DNA from: Catenaria anguillulae PL171
Lineage: Eukaryota > Blastocladiomycota > Blastocladiomycetes > Blastocladiales > Catenariaceae
Assembly (NCBI GenBank): GCA_002102555.1
Contig: MCFL01000003.1
Coordinates: 62,001 to 126,000, forward strand
DNA: 64,000 nucleotides
Direction: 5' to 3'
The notes below the pieces were generated by a model, which had not been told where the DNA came from, made no database searches, and saw only the letters and a program-made list of their open reading frames with translations. The position numbers and the translations under genes are program-made. Positions 45,570 to 56,713 of this stretch are shown here, in pieces. Numbering within the stretch: position 1 is the stretch's first letter; every line of letters starts with the position of its first letter.

Positions 45570-46563
45570 ACATGTGTATTCTGCACAGACGATGTGCTGC
45601 TCATGGGTACAAGTGCAGAAGGTCTCGAGTACATCGAAACCAGATTGTCGCAGGAGTTCGAATTGTCGAGCTCGGCAGACAAGGCCGGTGGGTTGCATGG
45701 GCTACGTGTCGTCACGGACCCAATGACTGGTCGAGTTGTGGTCGACCACACCCACCACATCCGCAATCTGGTGCAGGAGTGTGGTTTGCAGGTCAAGAGC
45801 ACGCCAATCAACTTCTTCAACTCCTCGCCCGGTGTCGCCAAGGCTCGATTGACTGAAAACAAGGGCGAGGTCGTTCGCCGCGATGAGTACTTGTCCTTGG
45901 TCGGTAAGCTTCAGTACGTCGCGAATACGTCGCGGCCCGACATTGCCTACTGCGTCAACTCACTTGCTCGGTTCTCGGCAAAGCCCGGTCATCAACATTG
46001 GTCGGCCGCCATGCGCGTCGTCGAGCACCTTGCCAACACGTGGCAACTCGGGTTTGTCATTCAATACCAATTAACAAGTGGACCAAGTGCTGGTCACAGC
46101 CTTCTCCGACGCAGATTGGGCCGGTGATAGTGATTGCTATTCCATTGGTGGTTCCGTCGTGTGCGTTGCTGGTGCGCCAGTCGCGTGGTCATCGACGAAG
46201 CAGAAGATCATTGCCTTGTCAAGTGCCGAGTCCGAATTCATCGCTGGTTCAACTACGTATCGTCTTTTGTCATGGGTCACACAATTGCTCAAGGATGCCG
46301 GTATTGAATTCGTGCGCCCCGCCATCAAGATGGATTCCTCCGTGGCGATTGACGCGATCAAAACGGAGTGCACAAGCAAACGGATGCGGTTCATCAATAT
46401 CAAGTATCGGCACGTCTGCCATGGGCTCAAGGCAAAGGAGTTTGACCTCGACTGGATCCGTGGCCGTGAAAACATTGCCGATATGTTCACGAAGCCACTC
46501 GACCCCAAGACCCACGAGTACTTGTGTCGGTGCATGGGCATGGTCGAGGTCCCGATCATGTAG
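45570..46563 (+). mobile_element. Truncated Ty1/copia-type retrotransposon pol (reverse transcriptase end plus RNase H)
   Basis: Begins inside the reverse transcriptase at the catalytic box (here C-T-D-D-V-L-L where copia elements have Y-V-D-D). It continues through the connection region (LVGKLQYVANTSRPDIAYCV). A frame change near 46075 leads into RNase H: FSDADWAGDSDCYSIGGSVV, WSSTKQKIIALSSAESEFIA, and the copia end motif NIADMFTKPLDPKTHEYLCR, stopping at 46563. Gag, protease, integrase and the first half of the reverse transcriptase are missing, and I find no LTRs. A dead fragment, inserted between the repeat arms. Confidence 0.9.
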
Positions 46564-46917
46564 AAGTCGGCGCGAAGAGGGGTGATTGAGCAGCGTAATG
46601 TGATCACGCATGTCTCGCGTCACGTCTCCATCCCTCCCTGATCGGCCCTAAAATTGTGTGCTCAAAATACATTCGTGTCGGTCCCGCACATTGCTGCAAA
46701 TGATTGTTGTGATTGAGTTTGCCTTTCTTGTTTCTTCCCTCCGCTCTTGTGTGCTCCCCGATTCCTCACTCCGTTTCCCGCTCGCTCCCAAAGTGTATCT
46801 CGCGAGTTGTCTCCACATGTTTAATACGGGTCGCAACACCGCTTCCCAAATACAATTCTATATGGTTGTTCGCAGCATTGTCTTCCACTGTTCGTATATC
46901 AGACCCCTTCTACACTA
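46564..46917. other. Unique sequence between copia remnant and right repeat arm
   Basis: No LTR, gene or obvious repeat; the arm starts directly after. Confidence 0.45.
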
Positions 46918-46918
46918 C

Positions 46919-47369
46919 CTTCAAGGATAGCAAAGCCGAGTATCTCGGCGTGTACAAGTCGGAGGAGGCTGCTGCCGCCATGGTTCGCAAGCGGGTCCGC
47001 GAGCTGTACGCCAACGACATTTTGGTGCCGCCGAGCGACACGGAGGAGGAAGTGTACGAGTGGGACACGGACGAGGACGAGTATGGGTTGGATTCTGGGT
47101 CGGGCGACGATTGGTCCGATTCTGAGTCGGATTCTGCGTCGGATGATTCTGAATCTGATGACGATTACACGGCCCCCGTGATTGCCAAGAAGAGGAGGGT
47201 TGACGGCTTGGCCCAATGGATTGATTGTTTTGAGAGTGCTCCATTATTTGCCTTTTTTTTTGTCTTGACGTTACCATGCCTCTTCCTCATTGCTCCCTTC
47301 ATGTCAAACATCTCCATAGCATCCTCAATATTGTACGGTATTTTAAATACTTATGCATTGTTCCCTTAA
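46919..47369 (+). pseudogene. Truncated 3' copy of the HNH-AP2 gene
   Basis: Encodes the last 150 residues of the HNH-AP2 protein, with one Gly-to-Ser change (FKDSKAEYLG). It lacks both HNH motifs, has no start of its own and is fused to unrelated upstream sequence. Confidence 0.85.
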
Positions 47370-47400
47370 TAGTCAAGCGATGGTCTGACTGTCTGCCTCA

Positions 47401-48499
47401 GTGACTCAGTCAGATCAGTACAAGTCCAACATTGGTTTAAAAAAATTCGCCAGATCCAACTTACCCGCCAAGTCCTATAACTTACCCTCCGAGTCCTATT
47501 GCTTACCCACCAAGTCCTATGTCCAAAAAGTTGCCCGCCGAGTCCAAAATCGTACCCGCCCAATGCCATTTGTTACGCGCCAAAAAACATATAGTACCCG
47601 CCGAAAAACTCCAGCCGTTCCCACTCGTGTCAAGTTGCCCATGCCGTCGGGCCAGCGGTCCCAAGCTCCCTCAACCGCTCAGATTTCATTCAGGTTGAAA
47701 CTGGATGCGAGCCCGGCGAACTCATCCGATTCGGGCGTGTCACTCAAACAGGACAATGTGGCAGCATCGACGCGCTGCCCCACCAACAATCAAGACTCGC
47801 CCAAGAAATCGCTCGCGGCGAGCACCTCGGCCTTGTCATCCGCTCACTCATCCTCCCGTGTTGCACCTGCCGCCACCGCCGCCGCCAACACGCCAACCTG
47901 CAAACGGCCACAGCCCGTGCCTCCAACCCAATCCGGTCCTGTTTGCATTGGCCCAGTTGCCGTTGACAGGGCTTCCCGTGCGTGGCACAATGACTGCCTC
48001 TGTCGGCACGAAACCACCGCCCAAGGATGCCGCCACGCCGTCTGCCACGTCCCAGCCGTACGCTGACCTGCCGGCCAAGCAAACAGTGTCCAAGCGTGCT
48101 CATGTCAAGAGCGATTTGGGCGAGCGCGCCGACTCGTCGTCGACCACACCCGCTGTGGCGGCCATGCCAGAGAAACAAGCGCGCCCACCTGCGCCTCGTT
48201 TGGATGCAGAGCCGCCTTTGGTGGTTCCCGCTCGCGCTCACTCGCCAACGACGTCGGCGCAGCGGTCCAAACCGCCCCCAACCACTCAGTTACCTGTCAG
48301 CTCGGTGCCTGTGAGTCGGACCACTTCATCCGATTCGTGGGCTTCACGCAAACGGGGCGGGGTGGCTGCGGCGTGTGGGAAATCGCGCGCGCCGCGAAAT
48401 GGCGGCAACGTATACGTGGCGGCGACGGGCGTGAAAGCATTGCCATTGCATGTGCTGCTTGGATTAAGCAAGGCGGCGATTGGTGACTTTCGTGAGTAG
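47401..48499 (+). CDS. Hypothetical Ser/Pro/Ala-rich protein (right copy)
   Basis: Inverted duplicate of the gene at 38678-39776, with the same two-frame structure and the same 21-bp repeats (47460-47522). Upstream sequence within the arm is duplicated, so its promoter may be intact. Confidence 0.4.
47460..47522. repeat. Three 21-bp tandem repeats (right copy)
   Basis: Duplicate of the repeats at 39655-39717. Confidence 0.8.
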
Positions 48500-48907
48500 T
48501 TCAGGTTGTGATGTGCCTCTTTGTGACCAAGTGAATAAATACATACTCTGTATATTTGACCTCAGACGAAATGACGAATTTGTAATAAGGGTGACATGGT
48601 GTGGTGATGGTCCACGATTACATATTTTTACTGCCTTGTTCCTCCTCTCTCCAAGCGGACTCAAGGCTACTACTACTCAAGGGACATCTGCAGTCATCAA
48701 GGGCTGCAAAAAGTCTCCCGCCTGCTTTGGTGGAACCATTGACACGCCGGCCCAACGTCTCAACACTGGCTGTCGGCCCACGACTTTTCCATTGATTTGG
48801 GAAACAGCACTCACAATTCAATACGGAAGAATAAAAGTGTTCCATGCCAAGGCACTGATAAAGACAAAGCATTGCATTGATGTACACCTCGATGGCAGCA
48901 GATTTGT

Positions 48908-48923
48908 GGCTTTGATAAAAGCC
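48908..48923 (-). promoter_or_regulatory. Candidate histone 3' stem-loop, right H2B copy
   Basis: Duplicate of the 38254 hairpin within the right arm, unchanged. Confidence 0.7.
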
Positions 48924-49068
48924 GGGTGGAAACGAGAAAACAAAATGACTAAAGATTCAAAAGATGACGAGGGAATAAGCGACGACAATGACTTGGAAGC
49001 GACTGAACGAGGGCCACGGATCATAGAAATCGAGCGCGGGACGCAGAGACAAAGGCAACAAGGAAAAC

Positions 49069-49610
49069 TTACTTGGACGACGACTGTACAAATACAAAGA
49101 GAGACAAGGTTAGTATGGGCACGTGGCAACACTCGCACGACAAAGGGGGCCTGTACTTGGAATTTCGTCACTGCCTTAGTGCCCTCGGACACGGCGTGCT
49201 TGGCCAACTCACCGGGGAGGAGAAGACGGACGGCGGTTTGGATTTCGCGGGACGAGATGGTGGAGCGCTTCGAGTAGGTCGACAGCTTGGAGGCCTCGTC
49301 GGCAACACGCTCAAAGATATCCATGACAAACGAGTTCATGATGGACATGGCCTTGTTGGAAACACCGCTATTGATTGTTTTTCAAAAAGGGTCTGTGTCA
49401 GCTGGCACAAGACACGCAAAGACAAACATGTTCTTTAACATACGTCTCGGGGTGGACCTGCTTGAGCACCTTGTAGATGTACGTGTTGAAGGTCTCCTTG
49501 CGGGCGGCCTTGCGCTTGCCAGCCTTCTTCTCGGTCGAGGCGGCAGCCTTGACGGGGGCCTTGCCGGCGGGCTTCTTGCTGGCGACAGCGTCAGAGGTCT
49601 TGGGCGGCAT
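49069..49610 (-). CDS. Histone H2B (right copy, native promoter missing)
   Basis: Identical coding sequence and introns to the left copy (exons 49444-49610, 49157-49367 and 49069-49083). The duplicated segment ends 19 nt before the ATG, so the shared H2A/H2B promoter, the CACGTG cluster and the TATA box are absent. Whether the replacement sequence from 49630 drives transcription is unknown; no TATA is evident. It could be a silent but intact gene copy. Confidence 0.9.
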
Positions 49611-49629
49611 GGTGACGGCGGTGGGGTTG

Positions 49630-50573
49630 GTGGTCGAAGGTCATTTATTTATTTACTGTGCGACATGGTCCTCCACGGCCACTTATTGCCACCAGTTGGA
49701 GTGGAGCGTTTGGTCAAGTTTGACGTTCATGTCTCACATGAGACAGTTCTTCATTCGCGGCAAGGTGCAAGGTGCAAAAGGGTAAAACTCATTCTTACCG
49801 TGACACAGATAGTGACCCGAGTGTCCCCAACATGACTTCTTCCACCCACACAGTTTAACATTCTTGGTGTGTTGACAGCACTGCTAGAACGACGACAGCC
49901 AATGATCACTCCGTTCATAGAGGGACAACAACGGTCGACAGGAAGGAGTGTACCGTCGCATAGGGGCGAGGCTCGGATGTCGGCGTCGCTCCCCTAATAC
50001 AGTACAGTACATCAACCTCACCTTCCTGATCTGCTTTCCAAGAGATTCCGAGTTGTGTTGGGAACGGTACTCCAATCTGTGAGTGAGACATCGCCTGAAG
50101 AACCGAGTCACCTCTTCCTGAAGCGTTTACCCTGTCCCGTTCTTTGAAAGATTGAATCAATAGTCGGTTGGCACGCATGCTCGTTCACCAATACTTCATT
50201 GAGATCTTTCCACTTCATGCTGCTGACGGCACCCCTGCCTGTTGTCCTTTTCGGTGGAGGTACATCAAGATCCGACTCGGCAATTCCGTATCGCATGTTC
50301 TGTGCCTGCTCAAGTCTGCACAACTGCCGTGGAAGGCAGCCTGGCTTCAACAAGTCAATTTCCTGGACAACACTTTCATTGCCATGGGCCAGGCTCCTGG
50401 CTTGAATGCAACCCACGTGGCGGTGGCCATGGGCGGGAACTGGATGGATGTCCTCCTGTCAAGATGCGCATGGTCGTCCACAGGCTGGGTTTTCGCACCA
50501 TGAAGCAGGGGCACTCCTGCATGAATACACGGCAAGACACTTGACGCAATCATACCATACGGCAATTCACGAG
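49630..50573. other. Unannotated stretch
   Basis: About 940 bp without a supported gene. Several 60-110 codon frames on both strands lack recognisable features; old mobile debris is possible. Confidence 0.4.
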
Positions 50574-51510
50574 ATGACTCCATCGCCGACGTCTCCTTCA
50601 GCGACGGCCACAGACCACGGCAATGTTCATGTCCATGTCTCGCACCAAGCAGACTCTGACTCGGATGAACTCAACGGCCAACCCATGCGTCCATTTGAGC
50701 TGGACGACCTTGTCCATCTCGAGGAAATGTAGAGTGCCCAACTTCGCTTCTATTCAGTTTTCTTTTGGCTGGTCGGTCCTTACCCTTGCCTCGTTGCCGC
50801 TCAACAGGTTTCTCGAGATGGGCCGCGAGGAGGGAAAATCAGATGGCCTCCGGGCTGGCCGTCCCGAAGGGTTCACGCTCGGTCTGGAAAAGGGATTCGA
50901 CATGCTGACCGAGGTCGCCTACTACGAATCTTGTGCACAGCTGTGGCTGGATCTTGTAACAGCAGGCGTCGCCAACGCTTCTCAACCATTGCCTTCGTCG
51001 GCTTCAACCGCCAGTATCGCAGCCGAGGACGCCGACGATGAGGAACTAGTCGCCTCTGCATCCCCGCAAGCTTCTCGGCGGCGGCAAGCTTTTCCTGACC
51101 GGTTCGCTCCTTTCGTTCCTCGCATGACTTGACGCAGAGGACACATGCTGACTCATTGACAAACCAGCGCTGCCAAATCGCTTTCATCATTTCTCATTCT
51201 CGTCCGGTCCTTTCCACACCACAACGCACTCGACACGGGCATTCTTGAGTTGCTCGAGCGCATTCGTGGTAAATGGAAGCTCGTGTGTGCCGTGACGGGT
51301 GTGCCCATGTCGCTCGCTTCGTATGGCCAGGGAAATGCGTGGACGGAGATTGCGGCTGCGGCGGAAAGCGGATCCACCGAGTCCGCGTCGTTGTCGTCGA
51401 GGGCGACGAGTCCTTCAGCAGCATCCGGTGGGACCGATGTGGCGGGTAGCGGGCGGCCGACCAATGCATTGGGAGCAAAGGTGTCCGTCTCACAGTCATT
51501 GTCGTTCTGA
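50574..51510 (+). CDS. LTO1: Lto1/ORAOV1-like Yae1-domain protein
   Basis: Adaptor that, with Yae1, targets the Fe-S cluster assembly machinery to the ABC protein Rli1 (ribosome recycling). Exons 50574-50728, 50808-51101 and 51168-51510 sum to 792 nt (263 aa). The deca-GX3 motif is clear: EMGREEGKSDGLRAGRPEGF then TLGLEKGFDMLTEVAYYES, preceded by FELDDLVHLEEMFL. The third exon gives LSSFLILVRSFPHHNALDTG and LLERIRGKWKLVCAVTG, as in the family's C-terminal helix. Longer than yeast Lto1 (about 160 aa) because of Ser/Ala-rich linkers. The usual C-terminal Trp is not seen at the end. Confidence 0.85.
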
Positions 51511-51896
51511 TCGTCTCATTTGAAGGAGATTTGTGAGTGTCCATAGCTGCACTTTCTTCTATACTTGTAACTGGAACTGGCCATATCAATATCCACAATT
51601 CCACATTCGCACTACATTTTCCCATCACACACATCCTCACATCACCAACAAAAAATCGACGAGCAGCAAGCGGGCAGGTATTCGCGACCCAAGGATCAGA
51701 CAAGGAAATATGGGTGGACAAGAGGGAATCAGGATAGGCTGGTGGCTCAATCGGAGGCGACCAGGCATGACGGGTAAAGCGGAGAAGGCACCAACTAAAA
51801 AAGGTGTATACCTACTCAAAAATGAAAGAAAAAAAAAACGCCAAAAACCGACACGAAAACAAACAACAAACGAGCCCAGGCGCCACATTCACAGAC
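51511..51896. other. Convergent 3' intergenic region
   Basis: A-rich spacer between LTO1 and the GYF gene; nothing supported. Confidence 0.55.
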
Positions 51897-53141
51897 TCAG
51901 TTCTTCTTACCACCCTTCTTCTTCTTGCTCACCACCAAAAAGTCAGATCCGGTGCCGGCACCACCGGCCTTTGCCTTCTGTCCCTGCTGATGGGCACTCT
52001 TGGTCGCCACAGCCCAAGTGCCCGGGAGCCCCAAATCGACCCTGCGGCGCTTGACAAACTCGGCGGCAAACGCGCGGCCGTCCACCACGGTTGACAAGTC
52101 CAGCACCAGCATGGCAACCGTGTTGACCGTGTCCGAGGCAGACTCGTCCGTGACGGCGAAATCGGCAAACATGGTGAGCAGCGTCGGCACGACTTGTGCA
52201 GCGCCCGGCAGCTTCTTGAGGGCAGTCATGGCCCATTTGGCCGTTTCCTCCGACACACCGCGGCGCGAGTTGGCGGCAGTCACCTTGGGCATGGGCGCGG
52301 ATGGCGCAAGAGCAATCACGCGCGACGTGGGCGACGGCACAACGACCGTAGGAGCGGGCGATGACGTGGCCGACTTGATGGGCTTGGCGCCCGACCCAAC
52401 CGTGACCCAGGAATCGCCACCCGCGGTCGACGACAACGACGACGAAGCAGCCGGCGTGGCGCCCGGAACAATGCGTTTCTCGGGCTTGCCCTTGTCTGCC
52501 TTGGCGGCACCCTTGCTCTTTTCCTTTGCCATCTCCGCCTTGATGGACGCGGCCGCAACAGCGGGCGTCTCGCCCCAACCCTTCTTGGCACCCGCCGAGA
52601 CCGTTGTCGGGGACGCAACCGGATCAGCAGCCACGACGGTGCCACCAGACACATCCAAGAGCGCCGCGGCCAACGACCTGTCCTGTTCGGCAGCCTGGCG
52701 CTTGCGCTGACGTGCCGCCTCGCGCTGCGCCTCCTCGGCCTGGATCTCGGCAAACGACTTTGTGCGCGTGACGGCCGGTTGCCACACTGACTCGGTGGGC
52801 TTGTCTTCAACCAAGGCGGCCGCCGCCTGTTGCTGTTTCTTGCTGCTAGCGGCCATGGCCGTCGTGGGTGTGCCCCAAGCAAGCACAGTCACCGACTCGC
52901 TGCCGGCGGCCGCGGGAGGTACAGACGGCATGCGAACCTTGCCCGAGTCGGAGCTCGACCGGGAACCCTTCTTGCTCGCCTCCATCTTCATAATGTCTGA
53001 CAGCTTGGGCGCCGAGGAGGTAGCGGCAACAGTGGCCTTGGCCCAGGGGGCTTCAACGGGTGCCGGGCGGGGCTTGGAGACCTTGGTTGACGGAGCAGGG
53101 GTGGACGAGGCCCACACGCTGGCCGCGCTCGAGTCCTTGGA

Positions 53142-53173
<32 letters not shown>

Positions 53174-56100
53174 GAATGGCTGCGGTCGCCCACACGTCAG
53201 CTGCGGCAGCATCCTCTTGCACGCCCCAAGCATCAAGCGAGGGCGTGTCAAAGTCGGCAATGGACGGCAAGTCCACCTTGGCCTGAGTCGTTGAACCCTG
53301 CGCCAGTGGCACAGCCGTGGCCCACTCGTCCTCGACCTTGTTGTTGTTGTTGTTGATGGCTGGGGAAACAGATTCCTTGACCTGCTTACCGGCACGCTTG
53401 TCGGATGCAGCGGGCTTGGTCACTTGCACCTGCTCGACATGCTGATCGGCCACAGGCCACGGCGCATCAGAGTCGTCAATCACCACGTCCAAGGCAGACA
53501 AGGTTTCGGTTTCTTGCTTGTGGACAATGCGTGCGGGCGACGGCGACTTGGCCTTTTTCGCCTTGGTCTCTTGTTGCTTGGGCACGGCCGGTTCAGGCTT
53601 GATCGCCTTTTTTGCGTCGGCCTTCTTGGGAGTCTGCTGCTTTTCTTGCACCTCGGGCTGCTTTGTGGGTGAAGGCTCACGACGAGCGGGAGGCGGCGAC
53701 GGCGACCGAGCCTTTTGCTTGGTGACCACAACCTCGGGCTCGGGTTCCGGAACAGGAGACGGGGACCTGGCCTTTTGCGGCACACCCGGCGGGGCCGGCG
53801 ACGGCGAGCGTTCAGGTGACTTTGACTTTGCGGAACTCGCCTTGGAAACCGAGTCTTCGGGCACAACCAACCTGCCGGCCGCTGTGGTGGACGATGACAC
53901 GACTGACGACGCCTCGTCGACTTGGCGCAGGTCCTGGACGGCACGCTCAAACGGTGACTGGCCACCAATCGGCTGCGGAGCCTGCTGTTGTTGCTGTTGT
54001 TGAAGCACTCCAGGCAAGCCGCCCGCAGCAACACCACCGTATCCGGCACCTGGGAACGCCCCATACGCGCCCACGCCTGCGGCGCCAGCATTCCATCCGG
54101 CCGCGGTCGGCGCACCCATGCCGCCAGAATACAAGGGGTCCAAAGCACCACCAATGCCACGCCCGGGCACAACACCCCAGGCACCTGCGGGTCCCGCGAC
54201 GCCCACGCCCACGCCCACGCCGGCGAGCCCATGGTGCAAATGCTGCTGCGCGTGCTGCTGGGCAGCCGCCAAATGATGCGCGCCGTACGCGCCATGAATA
54301 CCCCACGCGCCAGCAGCGGCCGCACCGTAATCATGCAACCCACCGACGGGCGCGCCGTACGCACCGGCACCGAGCGACCCAGCATACCCGGGCATGCCAG
54401 CACCATACGCGCCCAATCCAGCCGTGGCACCGAGCCCGCCGTGCACAAGCGCAGGGTCGCGCAACGCCCCAGCGGTTGCCGCGGTGGCGCCACCCGTGAA
54501 CGGATCATAGAAGCCCGCAGCCGCGTTACCCACTGGGCCAACATCCAGTGCGCCCGTACCAGGGAACCCGCCAACTGACCCCGGACCGTCTGCGCCGCTC
54601 CCACCCTGCGGCACGTACCTGGCCACCAAGAATGGCGTCCTCAAGTCGCCACCACAAAAGCGCTTTGCAAAGTCGGTGAGCGAACAAAACGGGCCAGAAT
54701 CGGACGTGACACCCAAACTCGACCTGAACGTGGCCTTGACAGGCAAATCAAGCTCGAAATAGTTTCCATTCAACCACTCTTGCATGTTTTCGCTGGTGAA
54801 CGGGCCTTGGACTTTACCCGTCGGATCACGATAGTACCACTCTTGCAACGTCCACGTCTCTGCGGGCGTGGCCCCGGCCGCACCATTGTCCAATCCGCCC
54901 GGCGACGTGGACGCGGGCGACACTCCAGACAAGCCCGGCGGCGCGCCCCCGGGCGTGCCAATGCGCTCAATTGCCCCCGTGCCCGCACCCAAAGCCGAAG
55001 CACGTGTGCCGCGCGTCGAGGGCGATCGCGACCGCGACCTCCGCGACCACGCGGAAATGCTGGCCACGTCGGACCCTCCGCGGTCGCCTGCACCCGTGGC
55101 GGCCGTCGACCACGGGTCTGACGCCACGCTGCCCGTCATGGACGCCGAGTCGTTCCAGGTGGATGCGTTGAGCAGGGCGCGTGACGCGACCAAGGGCGAT
55201 TTGGTCGTGGAGGGGTCGAGCGTCGTGTCCACGAGCGTCGGCGACAGGTTGGCCGTGGGCGACGTGGGCGTGTCGGCGGCGGCGGCGGCCGCGGCTCCCG
55301 CGTTCGATGTTGACGCTGTGGTCGTGGTCGTGAAGCCCGACGGCCCGCGTTCCAGCGTGCGGCGCGGGGGCCGGTACGGGCCCGAACCAGAGCCCGCGGA
55401 CGTGGATGCCGAGCCGCCGCCGCTGCCAGCCCCAGTGGTAGTGTTGGAAACGGAGTTGGACGAGCCGCCTGTGTTTGATTGTGTGAGTCGAGAAGAAGAG
55501 AACAACATTCCAGAAATGAGTGGGGCGGATGCATACCACGAGCAACATAGGGCCTACCGCCGCCGGCCATCCTGCCATTGGCATCATACTTTTTCGGTTC
55601 GGGAAACACGCTACCCGCGGCCAAGAGCTCTTGTTCCAAGGCCGAGGGCGGAACGAGTGCCAAAGGCTGGTTGGCGGCCGCCGCCATAACGTGCGGGTGC
55701 TCAACGGGCAACGGGTTGGCATTTTCGATCGAGTCGAGGCGCTGCTTGTAAACTTGGAGCAGGGCATTCTTGGAGTAGGCCAAGTGGTTGGGATCGTCCC
55801 CGCGGACTTGGACTTGAACCAGAGTGTTGGCGGAGGGCGGCGTGTAGGCGGCGTCCGTGGTCTGCGCACGCAGCGGAATGTAGCGCGCCGTGTTGGTGTT
55901 GTTGGCATTGTTATTGTTGGGTCCCGATTGGATGGTGTTGGCGGGCGACAGGGTGCGCTGGATCGAGGCACCGTGAGAGTTGGTAGAGTTGACGCCCGAG
56001 GTGGCATTGTTGGTGGTCAAGTTGCGGCGGGGCATCCTGTGTGAGCCGAGCGAGAGCGTGAGCATGAGCATGAGTCGGGGAGTCGGTGGCGATCACCCAT

Positions 56101-56200
56101 GAGAGACTAGACGATACCAAGTGGACGCGGCCGAGGTGCCTGAATTGGCGTTGGAGCCGCCGCGCGGGTTGGGCGCAATGTAATTGGCGTTGAACGACAT
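51897..56200 (-). CDS. GYF-domain protein (Smy2/GIGYF-like)
   Basis: Proline-rich-ligand-binding adaptor of the Smy2/GIGYF type, involved in mRNA repression or ER-Golgi traffic in other species. Exons 56118-56200, 55558-56036 and 51897-55468 sum to 4134 nt (1377 aa) with no frame break. The GYF domain lies at about residues 395-455: EWYYRDPTGKVQGPFTSENM, WLNGNYFELDLPV, with CSLTDF. An N-terminal motif LAYSKNALLQVYKQRLDS is shared with fungal relatives and resembles the eIF4E-binding YxxxxL-phi type (YSKNALL). Beyond the domain the protein is Gly/Ala/Gln-rich, then Lys/Pro/Ser-rich, ending in a Lys-rich tail (SKKKKGGKKN). Start MSFNANYIAPNP is supported by the splice that rebuilds TWMPRRN. Confidence 0.92.
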
Positions 56201-56713
56201 GGTTGGTTGATTGGTTGTGGTTAACGAGTCTTCAAAGATCAGTGCGGCGATCTACATATACAGGTTAGCATGAGATTGAGTGTGTGAGTGTGAGGGAGTG
56301 AGGGAGTTAGGCGTCAGAGGGAACGGCCGGGATGTGGGACGGCGGCGGGGTGGCGAGAGGGCGGGAACGAGGGAGGGGAGTTGGACGGCAGTTGGAGGGA
56401 TGGGCGTACGGTTGCTTTGGGTGGCGTGCTGTGGAGCTAGGGATGATTTGCGTCGCGATGAGGGACAAAGAGTCGTCATTCTTTGACGTTGAGGTTGTTT
56501 GTTGATTGATTGGTTGATTGCTTGATGGATCGAGGCGGATCGGCGCGCTGCATTTGACCCTGAGCTTTGGATCGGACTCTGATGCCGATCAACAGATCAT
56601 TCATCATTGATCATACATAGGTACTTCCAATTTATAAACACATATGTATGTCATTGGAATACATACACTACCATAGGGCCTATGATAGCACTCGATGAAA
56701 TAAACGACTGACA
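56201..56713. other. Divergent promoter between GYF-domain gene and CFT1
   Basis: 513 bp separating two start codons; no gene. GATTGATTG-type repeats near 56500; function unknown. Confidence 0.6.

Larger units (their letters stand above)
46918..49629. repeat. Right arm of the 2.7-kb inverted repeat
   Basis: Reverse complement of 37548-40259, same length (2,712 bp), no gaps seen. Its inner end starts inside the AP2 codons of the HNH protein and its outer end is 19 nt upstream of H2B. Confidence 0.95.

Noticed and set aside
37548-49629. Interpretation of the inverted arms as terminal inverted repeats of one large DNA transposon
   Set aside because: The arms contain host histone H2B with a natural promoter on one side only, no transposase is present, and no target-site duplication is visible at the outer edges.
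50108-50503. Overlapping 100-codon frames on both strands upstream of LTO1
   Set aside because: Neither has a family match or splice support; left as unannotated.
52000-52710. 236-codon forward frame antisense to the GYF gene
   Set aside because: Mirror frame of Ala/Ser/Lys-rich coding sequence; the opposite strand has a continuous conserved gene.
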